From Bacillota bacterium (GTDB taxonomy: Bacteria; Bacillota_C; Negativicutes; JAEYSJ01): a DNA stretch of 11,890 nt. The first letter of the stretch is position 1. Each line of letters starts with the position of its first letter. Shown here in pieces: positions 6,860 through 11,890 of this stretch. Under the pieces are notes generated by a model. The model did no database searches. It was not told the DNA's origin and saw only the letters and a list, made by a program, of their open reading frames with translations. The DNA lies in NCBI GenBank assembly GCA_023434855.1, contig JAEYSJ010000003.1, positions 1 to 11,890 on the forward strand. The letters run 5' to 3'. The position numbers and the translations under genes were made by a program.

Positions 6860-7033
6860 TCAGGTAGCAGCGTCCAATTTATCGAGGTGTTCCTCAACGC
6901 GGGCGTAAGAAATACGTAGAAATTTATTGGCGTCAGCCATCATATAGGCAAAGAAGAGTTCGCCGTCCGACCGCTTTTTATCAAGGTATAGGAATACTGG
7001 CTCGTTGGTCGGTGAAGTTAGATGGCTGACAGT
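6860..7033 (-). pseudogene. Unrecognised coding-like gene fragment
   Basis: A minus-strand frame open for 57 codons between two stops. It contains DKKRSDGELFFAYMM and ANKFLRISYARVEEHLDKLDAAT, a strand-then-helix pattern with acidic/basic heptads in the second half. Codon third positions are rich in C, unlike the AT-rich cluster to the left, so it probably was coding sequence of different origin. There is no ribosome binding site and the frame upstream is broken, so it is treated as a remnant. I recognise no family. Confidence 0.35.
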
Positions 7034-7113
7034 CTATCAAACGGACGTAAAGCCCATGATAGAAGACGTCAAGCCAATTATCCCTTCCATTGTAGCTGAG
7101 GCGCGAGAGTGAG

Positions 7114-7140
7114 AAAAGCACGCCTGGAAGACGTGCTTTT
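7114..7140. terminator. Terminator-like hairpin
   Basis: AAAAGCACG (7114-7122) pairs perfectly with CGTGCTTTT (7132-7140) around a 9-base loop. Runs of A and T at the stem ends make it a bidirectional rho-independent terminator candidate. It lies just after the plus-strand frame ending at about 7110. Confidence 0.5.
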
Positions 7141-7150
7141 TCCGTTAATC

Positions 7151-7162
7151 TTATTATAGTAG
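7151..7162 (+). repeat. 12-bp direct repeat flanking the IS3 element (partner 8153-8164)
   Basis: TTATTATAGTAG occurs here and again at 8153-8164, in the same orientation, on either side of the defective IS3 element. IS3 elements usually duplicate 3-4 bases of target, so 12 bp is too long for a normal duplication. The right copy touches the IS end, while the left copy is about 43 bases outside the left end. It may be a composite of target sequence and an earlier insertion, or chance in AT-rich DNA. Confidence 0.45.
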
Positions 7163-7301
7163 ATGGATGATACTAATACGCGGAAAATATGAGTATCGTG
7201 TATCAGTGCACCCCCTTGGCTTAGGGGGTGTCGTTTAGATTATAGGGTTAAACCTTTGCGCAATATCCATTCATTCCATGTAAGTTGAATAGGTGAAACT
7301 A

Positions 7302-8030
7302 TCAAGAAAAGCGTATACCCCAAGTTAACGGAAAATGAAATAAACCCCAATAATCACGCGGCAATTTTTGATACCTAGCTCGCTTTTCAAGAGGAGGTAG
7401 ATTTTCTTCATTTGCCGTGTACCGCCGTTCGATGTTGTAGTAAAGTTCGATCCACGCAAATATCTTTTGCCTCACCTGATCGCGCGTCAGCTTATACAAC
7501 AATTTATAGATCAGTTCTTTCTTTAATATAGCAAAAAAGCTCTCCATACGGGCATTATCATAGCAGCTTCCCGTACGACCTATGCTCTGTAACAGTATAT
7601 GTTTTTGGAGATGTTCCCGATATTCTCGGCTGGTATATTGACTTCCACGGTCAGAATGAAAAATTAGGCCGTGCTTCTTTCCATAACGGCCTATTGCACT
7701 GTTTAACGCTGATACGCACAGCTCTGCCCGTTTGTGATATGTCATTGATATTCCTACAATAGCGCCATCAAAGCAGTCTAAAATGGCGGCCAGATAAAGT
7801 TTTCCATCCGCACATTTCATTTCCGTAATGTCAGACAACCACTTACTGTTTGCTTCTGATGCCTTAAAGTCACGCTTTATCAGATCTTCGCTCAGTTGTT
7901 CTTTCGGATTACGTTTAGTAATACCGCGTGGAGTTTTGCGCCGATGTAATAAATGATTATCACGCAAAAGTTTATAGCATTTGCCGTAACTTGGTTTCTT
8001 TTTTGTAGAAGGAAGTTCATTACGTAAGCT
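7302..8030 (-). pseudogene. IS3-family transposase OrfB, N-terminally truncated
   Basis: Open frame from about 8030 (SLRNELPSTKKKPSYGKCYKLLRDN) to the stop at 7302; the longest ATG-type start is at 7967, giving 221 residues. The integrase-core catalytic triad is intact: D46 in WLSDITEMK, D106 in FHSDRGSQY and E142 in NARMESFF, spaced DD35E. IS3 OrfB cuts and joins the element ends as an OrfAB fusion. The start region is joined directly to a fragment of orfA in another frame, so the helical N-terminus and DNA-binding part are lost. The core ends normally (QKLPRDYWGLFHFPL). Transposition activity is unlikely without OrfA. Confidence 0.85.
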
Positions 8031-8110
8031 TTGAACGCCACTCCTATTTCTGACGCCAACTTGAGTGCATCATTTTTAAATTCTTCATTGTATTTTTTTA
8101 ACATTTTCAT
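8027..8110 (-). pseudogene. IS3-family OrfA remnant (first 28 codons)
   Basis: MKMLKKYNEEFKNDALKLAS starts at 8108-8110 after GGGGTGT, and matches the beginning of the HTH protein OrfA of IS3 elements (K-Y-x-E-E-F-K ... A-L-x-L). After EIGVAFKA the frame departs into sequence that encodes OrfB in another frame, which marks the deletion point. The helix-turn-helix itself is missing, so the fragment has no function. Confidence 0.7.
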
Positions 8111-8497
8111 TACACCCCATTTTTATATCATATCACTTTTGGGTGTGCGCTTTTATTATAGTAGTCCATTCTTGTTCATCGAAAAATTATCCTACGCTGT
8201 AGTGCTAATAATTATTATTTTCTGGTTTCTGACTTTGGATATCCGAAATGTAGGTAATAAAAACTCCGTCATAAGTGTACAGCTATGTAACGAAATTCTA
8301 TTCGCGGAAATAGTATGTAATAGTATAATAGATAATTAGCGAGAAAATTAGTATAAATTGTATAATAAATAAATGCTACAGTTTCATTATCGTAAATTAT
8401 CACCATTCTTGCCAATTTTTGGCTTGCAACAATATGGATATTTTTTTGGATTATATGAAAATGAGATCACCAAAAAGAAGTATTGTATAAACTGTAA

Positions 8498-8557
8498 TCT
8501 ACTGCTAATAAAAGCGAAGATTGGGATTGAACTTCATTAGCCTAAATTAGCAGTAGA
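8498..8557. repeat. 12-bp perfect inverted repeat with 36-base spacer
   Basis: TCTACTGCTAAT (8498-8509) and ATTAGCAGTAGA (8546-8557) are perfect complements. Fourteen bases from the left arm onward, CTGCTAATAAAAGC, also occur at 6740-6753 in the decayed zone. The arms could be the ends of a tiny mobile element or a transcription signal. No T-run follows, so a terminator is unlikely. Confidence 0.35.
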
Positions 8558-8636
8558 AAACTCAACATAAGGGGTTTGACAAAGTAACTAATTATCATGA
8601 AAGGTAGGATTATACTTTGTTAATTATTAATACACA

Positions 8637-8652
8637 CGGTATCAAGATACCG
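8637..8652. promoter_or_regulatory. Palindrome CGGTATCaaGATACCG upstream of lpxA
   Basis: Seven-base perfect arms around AA, 20 bases downstream of a TATACT -10-like box (8611-8616) and 57 bases before the lpxA start. Position and symmetry fit an operator for a dimeric repressor, or a short hairpin in the leader. Which regulator binds cannot be told from the window. Confidence 0.4.
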
Positions 8653-8708
8653 CGTAAATGGAGAAATCCTATAAAAATATTCAAAATAGAAATAGGAGTT
8701 GATGTACT

Positions 8709-9530
8709 GTGAAACCAGAAAAGGTTGTGATACCTCTGCACAAAATACACGAAACAGCAATTATTCATCCTGCCGCACGTATCGGCAATAATGTAGAAAT
8801 TGGGCCATACACTGTAATAGGGGAAAATGTTCTAATAGGTGATGGCACAAAGATCGGTGCATATGTAAATATAGAGGATTGGACGAGAATAGGTAAAGAT
8901 TGTATAATTTTTCCCTACGCTTCCATTGGAGCTATTCCACAAGATTTAAAATTTAGTGGGGAAAAAAGCTATGTTTTTATTGGGAATTGTACGCAAATAA
9001 GAGAATTTGTTACTATTCATCGAGCTACCGGTGAAGGGGAAGAGACGAGAATAGGTTCACATTGTTTATTACAAACTTATACCCATGTAGCGCATAATTG
9101 TATAGTAGGCAATCACGTCATTTTATCTAGCGGGGCTACTCTAGGTGGGCACGTGGTAGTAGAAGACCATGCAAATATTGGTGGGTTAGCTGGCGTTCAT
9201 CAGTTTGTTAAAATTGGTTATAATGCTATGATAGGTGGGGCTTCAAAAGTAACACAGGATGTGCCTCCATTTATAATTGCTGACGGACATCCTGCTAAAG
9301 CAGTTGGAACAAACGATGTTGGAATGTCACGTAATAACATTAGTATTGAAGTACGTCGAATCATTAAAAAAGCTTACAGAATGCTCTATCGTTCAAATTT
9401 AAATTTGGCTCAAGCGATTGCTTTAATGGAGCAGGAGCTTGATGCCCATGAAGAACTCGAATATTTCCTGCGCTTTCTCCGCAACGCAGAACGGGGAATT
9501 TGCCGTAGTCGCAAAGAAGTAACCCAATGA
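8709..9530 (+). CDS. lpxA: UDP-N-acetylglucosamine acyltransferase (lipid A biosynthesis)
   Basis: LpxA transfers a 3-hydroxyacyl chain from acyl-ACP to the 3-OH of UDP-GlcNAc, the first step of lipid A synthesis, in the cytosol. The 273 residues (E. coli 262) form a left-handed beta-helix of hexapeptide repeats (IGNNVEIGPYTVIGENVLIG...) and a helical C-terminus (EVRRIIKKAYRMLYRS). Catalytic His129 and His126 lie in THVAHNC; His148 (GGHVVV), His164 (GVHQF) and Gln78 (PQDLKF) match E. coli H144, H160 and Q73. Gly177 sits at the acyl-ruler position (E. coli G173), which would permit a long chain. GTG start, with AGGAG 10 bases upstream. No lpxD, fabZ, lpxC or lpxB neighbours are present; it stands alone between IS debris. 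It could be a second copy or a displaced single gene. Confidence 0.95.
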   Translation: MKPEKVVIPLHKIHETAIIHPAARIGNNVEIGPYTVIGENVLIGDGTKIGAYVNIEDWTRIGKDCIIFPYASIGAIPQDLKFSGEKSYVFIGNCTQIREFVTIHRATGEGEETRIGSHCLLQTYTHVAHNCIVGNHVILSSGATLGGHVVVEDHANIGGLAGVHQFVKIGYNAMIGGASKVTQDVPPFIIADGHPAKAVGTNDVGMSRNNISIEVRRIIKKAYRMLYRSNLNLAQAIALMEQELDAHEELEYFLRFLRNAERGICRSRKEVTQ

Positions 9531-9546
9531 GATAAAGTTATAAACT

Positions 9547-9564
9547 GGTTTTGTTGAATAAATC
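9547..9564 (+). repeat. Solitary IS903-like terminal repeat
   Basis: GGTTTTGTTGAATAAATC differs at one of 18 positions from the terminal inverted repeat of IS903 (IS5 family) as I recall it. No transposase or second end is near, so it would be a lone end left by a deleted element, 16 bases after the lpxA stop. Chance similarity is possible. Confidence 0.4.
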
Positions 9565-9570
9565 CGGAAA

Positions 9571-9597
9571 TATTTAGGACTTTTTTCATCCTAAATA
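9571..9597 (+). terminator. Hairpin after lpxA, weak terminator candidate
   Basis: TATTTAGGA (9571-9579) pairs perfectly with TCCTAAATA (9589-9597) around CTTTTTTCA. It lies about 40 bases after the lpxA stop. The stem is AT-rich and is followed by AAAATC, not a T-run, so termination would be weak. Confidence 0.4.
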
Positions 9598-9892
9598 AAA
9601 ATCTTCTTCAAGGGCTAAAATTTGAGTAATGATAATGCTTAAGAAGACAGCAACATGAAAACGTAGTATAAAAAATACCAAAATACCTTGTAATAAGGCA
9701 ATGTTATTAAGTTAAGGCATAGAGAATAATCCCAAAAAGGTTGACAAATAGACGAAAATGCGGTAGGCGATGGAACACTTACCGCACACTTTAAAAAACG
9801 AGACTAGCCCGAAAACTGTGTGAACTGACGTTACCCAAATTTGATAGACACCAAGAATACCTCTATAATAAAAATAATGGGGGTATGCGAAA
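9598..9892. other. Intergenic stretch before the second IS3 element, no gene
   Basis: No gene is visible in these 295 bases. There is a 7-bp hairpin, TGCGGTA (9759-9765) with TACCGCA (9780-9786), and a TTGACA at 9741-9746 without a matching -10 box. The left end of the IS3 element should lie in the last 70-80 bases, but I could not pair it with a right end. Confidence 0.4.
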
Positions 9893-10186
9893 ATGGGTAA
9901 CGGAAGGAAGTTTAATAAAGAATTTAAGGAGCAGACAGTGCTCCAGATCCTATCTGGAGAGAGAACTGCTTCAGACTTGGCGAAAGAACTAGGAGTTCAT
10001 TATTCTACCATCCGAGACTGGGTGAAGAACTACCAGCAGGACGACGTAAATGCATTTCCCGGAAGCGGAAATCTCAAGCCAGACGACGATGAACTGCGTA
10101 AGTTGCGCTGTGAACTCGCTAATCTCAAAGAAGAAAATGAGATTTTTAAAAAAGCCGCTGCTTACTTCGCGAAGAATCAGAAATAG
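9893..10186 (+). CDS. IS3-family transposase OrfA (helix-turn-helix)
   Basis: A 97-residue protein of normal OrfA length: FNKEFKEQTVLQILSGERT, then the helix-turn-helix ASDLAKELGVHYSTIRDWVK (about 26-45), then a leucine-zipper-like helix DELRKLRCELANLKEENEIFKKAAAYFAK (about 65-93). OrfA binds the element ends and, as OrfAB, makes the active transposase. ATG at 9893 follows GGGGGT by about 9 bases. TTTTAAA at 10144-10150, read T TTT AAA, fits the X-XXY-YYZ slippery pattern for a programmed -1 shift into orfB. The gene is intact, but its partner is broken, so only OrfA would be made. Free OrfA is known in this family to repress transposition. Confidence 0.9.
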   Translation: MGNGRKFNKEFKEQTVLQILSGERTASDLAKELGVHYSTIRDWVKNYQQDDVNAFPGSGNLKPDDDELRKLRCELANLKEENEIFKKAAAYFAKNQK

Positions 10187-10590
10187 CCAAATTTCAGTTC
10201 ATTTATGAGCATCGCTCCCGGTATCAGATAGCGAGGATGTGCGAGATACTTAATGTATCACGAAGCGGATATTATTCATACATTAATCGACCCGAGAGTA
10301 ATCGGGCCAGGAAAAATGCACGGTTGCTGAGTACAATACAAAAAATCCACAAGGATACCCACGGTGTTTAGGTTACCCGCGAATTACTAAAGCTCTGCCA
10401 AATGATATGAAAGCAAGTAAAAATACTGTTTATCGCCTCATGAAGCAAAACGGTATCCAATCGAAAACAAAGCGGAAATATAAGGCAACTACTAACTCAA
10501 ATCCATTCTTTCAGAGATGCAGCAAAGTCCATAATTACCTTCCCGTAGAGAATTTTTCGTGCTATAAATTTAAAGGGGGGAAGTATTCCA
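10151..10590 (+). pseudogene. IS3-family OrfB, frameshifted and truncated
   Basis: In the -1 frame relative to orfA the sequence reads EESEIAKFQFIYEHRSRYQI, then MCEILNVSRSGYYSYINRPES and IHKDTHGV, then TAG at 10368-10370. Dropping one base restores GVYGYPRITKALPNDMKASK, then NTVYRLMKQNGIQSKTKRKYKATTNSN, exactly the HTH_21 region of OrfB, so a single-base deletion near 10370 broke the gene. After about 10500 similarity fades (HNYLPVENF may echo the usual HNLPVAEN) and the hairpin repeat follows. The integrase core with the DDE triad is absent. Confidence 0.8.
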
Positions 10591-10602
10591 TAGGTTTTTT
10601 AA

Positions 10603-10669
10603 AGACAGTAGGGGACGTTTCTTTTTTGGCAACTTTATTGTGCCAAAAAAGAAACGCCCCCTACTGTCT
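10603..10669. repeat. Long hairpin repeat, 29-bp arms, at the break in orfB
   Basis: The arms 10603-10631 (AGACAGTAGGGGACGTTTCT...) and 10641-10669 are complementary at 28 of 29 positions, with a 9-base loop (ACTTTATTG). The single mismatch is A/C at 10615. The GGGGACG-type core and near-perfect symmetry recall REP-like hairpins linked to REP-associated tyrosine transposases in Firmicutes; a MITE or a strong terminator are alternatives. It sits where the orfB reading frame ends. Confidence 0.7.
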
Positions 10670-10929
10670 CCCATACCTTTATGTCCCTCGATAATATGCT
10701 AACAAAATTACATTTATTTCAACAGAAGGGAAAAGGTGTTTTTTTATAGAACATTTTATATTTATATATTGCAGATACTACCGCCTATATCCATAACTGG
10801 GAGTACTTTAATTTCCTTATTTGGTGTTGGATTCCAACACGGGAAAAAGCAATTGGGCAGGAATTATTATGCCAAACGAGGCCGGGTCTCACCATACTAA
10901 ATTGCTAGAAAATTGGAGGTATAAATACC
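10670..10929. other. WG-repeat gene upstream region with palindrome
   Basis: No recognisable gene. GTGTTGGAtTCCAACAC (10824-10840) is an 8-bp perfect palindrome with a one-base centre, about 90 bases before the WG gene, and is an operator candidate. A plus-strand open stretch from about 10770 to 10909 (YIHNWEYFNFLIWCW...) has no start, ribosome site or family that I recognise. GGAGG at 10915-10919 serves the gene that follows. Confidence 0.4.
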
Positions 10930-11890
10930 ATGTTATTTCTGTTTAACAACAAACGATTCCTAGCGCTGCTTACAACGGTAATTGTTTTAATCTTGGCTGG
11001 AAGTGCTGAAGCGGCTCTCGCCCAGCGGCCGACGGCGAGACCATTGGCCAATGTGCGAATAAACGACAAGTTTGGCTATATCGACAAAACAGGCCAAGTG
11101 GTCATTCCCCTTCAGTTTGATAACGCAGGGGAATTCAGCGAAGGAATGGCTCTAGTGCAAACAAACGGCAAGTGGGGCTATATTGACGAGACGGGCAAAG
11201 TAGTCATCCCGGCGCAGTTTGATTCTGCTTGGCTTTTCCACGATGGGATGGCTGCAGTGATTATAGGCGGAAAATACGGTATAGGCGGTAAGTGGGGCTA
11301 TATCGACAAAACCGGCAAAGTGATCATTCCGATGCAGTTTGATGGTGCATTGAATTTCAGCGAAGGACTGGCTCTAGTGCAAATAAACGACAAGTATGGC
11401 TATATTGACAAAACCGGCAACGTAGTCATCCCGGCGCAGTTTGGTGATGAGGATGATTTCAGCGAAGGACTGACTGCTGTAATGATAAACGGCAAGTGGG
11501 GCTTTATTGATAAGACTGGCAAATTTGTCATTCCGGCGCAGTTTGATTCTGCGAGGGGGTTTCACGATGGACTGGCTATAGTGTTTACGAACGGCAAGTA
11601 TGGCTATATTGACAAGACCGGCAAGTTTGTCATTCCGGCGCAGTTTGGAGGGTATGTTTTGTGGTGCTTCCAAGAAGGACTGGCTATAGTGGTTATAAAT
11701 GGCAAGTATGGCTATATTGACAAAACCGGCCAAGTGGTCATTCCCCCTCAGTTTGATTATGCGAGGAATTTCAGCAAAGGACTGGCTGCTGTAAAGATAA
11801 ACGACAAGTATGGCTATATTGACAGAACCGGCAGAATGGTCATTCCGGCGCAGTTTAGTGATCCGAGTAACTTTAGCGAAGGACTAGCTG
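10930..11890 (+). CDS. Secreted WG-repeat protein, partial (C-terminus beyond window)
   Basis: 320 codons are open to the window edge. Residues 1-31 form a Sec signal peptide: MLFLFNNKRF, hydrophobic LALLTTVIVLILAG, then AEAALA before Q32. About eight WG repeats follow, each with the core GxWGYIDKTGKxVIPxQFDxAxxFSEGLAxV (spaced 33-42 residues), starting at about residue 43. The family (KWG/WG repeat) is thought to form a beta-sheet repeat fold at the cell surface or periplasm; its role is mostly unknown and often guessed to be protein binding. GGAGG sits 10 bases before the ATG. Repeat 3 carries an extra GGKYGIGGKWG, a partial internal duplication. Nearly identical DNA between repeats points to recent duplication. 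No link to the lpxA or IS genes is evident. Confidence 0.92.
   Translation, partial: MLFLFNNKRFLALLTTVIVLILAGSAEAALAQRPTARPLANVRINDKFGYIDKTGQVVIPLQFDNAGEFSEGMALVQTNGKWGYIDETGKVVIPAQFDSAWLFHDGMAAVIIGGKYGIGGKWGYIDKTGKVIIPMQFDGALNFSEGLALVQINDKYGYIDKTGNVVIPAQFGDEDDFSEGLTAVMINGKWGFIDKTGKFVIPAQFDSARGFHDGLAIVFTNGKYGYIDKTGKFVIPAQFGGYVLWCFQEGLAIVVINGKYGYIDKTGQVVIPPQFDYARNFSKGLAAVKINDKYGYIDRTGRMVIPAQFSDPSNFSEGLA

Larger units (their letters stand above)
6711..7204. other. Decayed, higher-GC stretch with coding-like fragments
   Basis: About 490 bases with visibly more G+C than the surroundings and no intact gene. The best fragment is a minus-strand open stretch (6860-7033, 57 codons) including FLYLDKKRSDGELFFAYMMAD and RISYARVEEHLDKLDAAT, with C/G-rich third positions typical of real coding sequence. 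A plus-strand frame ending VKPMIEDVKPIIPSIVAEARE at about 7110 is a competing reading. Neither matches a family I recognise. The composition suggests a fragment of foreign DNA between the recombinase remnant and the IS3 element. Confidence 0.4.
7205..8151 (-). mobile_element. IS3-family element with internal deletion
   Basis: The ends are imperfect inverted repeats: AGTGCACCCCC at 7205-7215 and, inverted, AGCGCACACCC at 8141-8151 (9 of 11 match). Between them lie the first 28 codons of orfA and most of orfB on the minus strand, but the middle (the rest of orfA and the N-terminus of orfB) is missing. CACCCCC/GGGGGTG at 7209-7230 forms a small hairpin at the left end that could stop transcription from outside. 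About 950 bp remain, where IS3 elements are usually 1.2-1.5 kb. It cannot make its own full transposase, though a related copy could in principle mobilise it. Confidence 0.75.
8165..8708. other. Long lpxA upstream region without a gene
   Basis: These 544 AT-rich bases hold no convincing gene; a plus-strand frame at 8031-8339 overlaps the IS and looks like chance. It contains a 12-bp inverted repeat (8498-8557), a TTGACA (8576-8581), a TATACT (8611-8616) and a palindrome (8637-8652), all before lpxA. TTGACA and TATACT are 29 bases apart, too far for one sigma-70 promoter, so the start of transcription is not settled. TATACT with a weak -35 box is the more likely candidate. Confidence 0.4.
9893..10600 (+). 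mobile_element. Truncated IS3-family element (IS150-like)
   Basis: An intact orfA is followed by the N-terminal part of orfB in the -1 frame, the normal IS3 layout. orfB then carries a frameshift and ends before the integrase core, replaced by a hairpin repeat at 10603-10669. The catalytic DDE domain and the right inverted repeat are gone. Its OrfA is quite different from that of the element at 7205-8151, so the two are separate insertions. Confidence 0.75.

Noticed and set aside
6549..6897. Two open frames (plus 6549-6734, minus 6625-6897) over the recombinase remnant
   Set aside because: The zinc-ribbon reading in another minus frame explains 6540-6710; the others show no family resemblance.
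8031..8339. 102-codon plus-strand frame
   Set aside because: It overlaps the antisense of the IS3 orfA remnant, then runs into AT-rich intergenic DNA; no ribosome site and no domain pattern.
8576..8616. TTGACA and TATACT as one sigma-70 promoter for lpxA
   Set aside because: The spacer is 29 bases, far from the usual 16-18, so they cannot be one standard promoter.
10770..10909. Open plus-strand stretch reading YIHNWEYFNFLIWCW
   Set aside because: No start, no ribosome site, no recognisable family, and a palindrome lies inside; treated as non-coding.
11374..11733. 119-codon minus-strand frame with internal repeats
   Set aside because: Its repeats merely mirror the WG-repeat DNA on the other strand; the plus frame has a signal peptide, ribosome site and known family.
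1..11890. CRISPR arrays, tRNA, rRNA, riboswitches
   Set aside because: No regularly spaced repeats, no cloverleaf or conserved rRNA sequence, and no riboswitch pattern that I recognise by eye.

Overview
The window is AT-rich, with strong GGAGG-type ribosome binding sites and Firmicutes-like IS3 and serine-recombinase remnants. It also carries a complete lpxA, a lipid A gene found in organisms with an outer membrane. Together these suggest a diderm Firmicute (Negativicutes, Sporomusa/Pelosinus-like). That placement is inference; no rRNA or other marker gene is present.

Left third (1-5351, all minus strand, transcribed right to left): a compact accessory cluster. In transcription order it encodes a ThiF/MoeB-type E1 with a C-terminal rhodanese domain, a JAMM/MPN metalloprotease-like protein, a MoaD/ThiS-like ubiquitin-fold protein ending in Gly-Gly, a flavodoxin, a radical SAM/SPASM protein and a B12-binding radical SAM protein that runs off the left edge. 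E1 + beta-grasp carrier + JAMM is the set used in CysO/Mec-type and thioquinolobactin/PDTC-type sulfur transfer. Two radical SAM enzymes with a flavodoxin suggest radical modification of a substrate with a dedicated electron donor. The combination looks like an uncharacterised biosynthetic system. Both cysteines expected for sulfur relay in the E1-rhodanese protein are serines, and the JAMM glutamate is a glutamine, so ordinary thiocarboxylate chemistry cannot be assumed. No convincing precursor peptide was found, but several unannotated micro-ORFs lie between the genes.

Middle (5352-8165): a graveyard of broken genes. It holds a frameshifted DUF4279-like gene, the zinc-ribbon/C-terminal end of a large serine recombinase, a patch of higher-GC unrecognised coding-like sequence, and an IS3-family element with an internal deletion.

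Right (8166-11890, plus strand): a stand-alone lpxA with all catalytic residues, preceded by two inverted repeats. It is followed by a solitary IS903-like terminal repeat and a second, unrelated IS3-family element whose orfA is intact but whose orfB is frameshifted and truncated. Next come a 29-bp-arm hairpin repeat and the start of a secreted WG-repeat protein (at least eight repeats) that runs off the right edge. The lpxA gene therefore sits isolated between mobile-element debris, which raises the question of whether it is a second copy.
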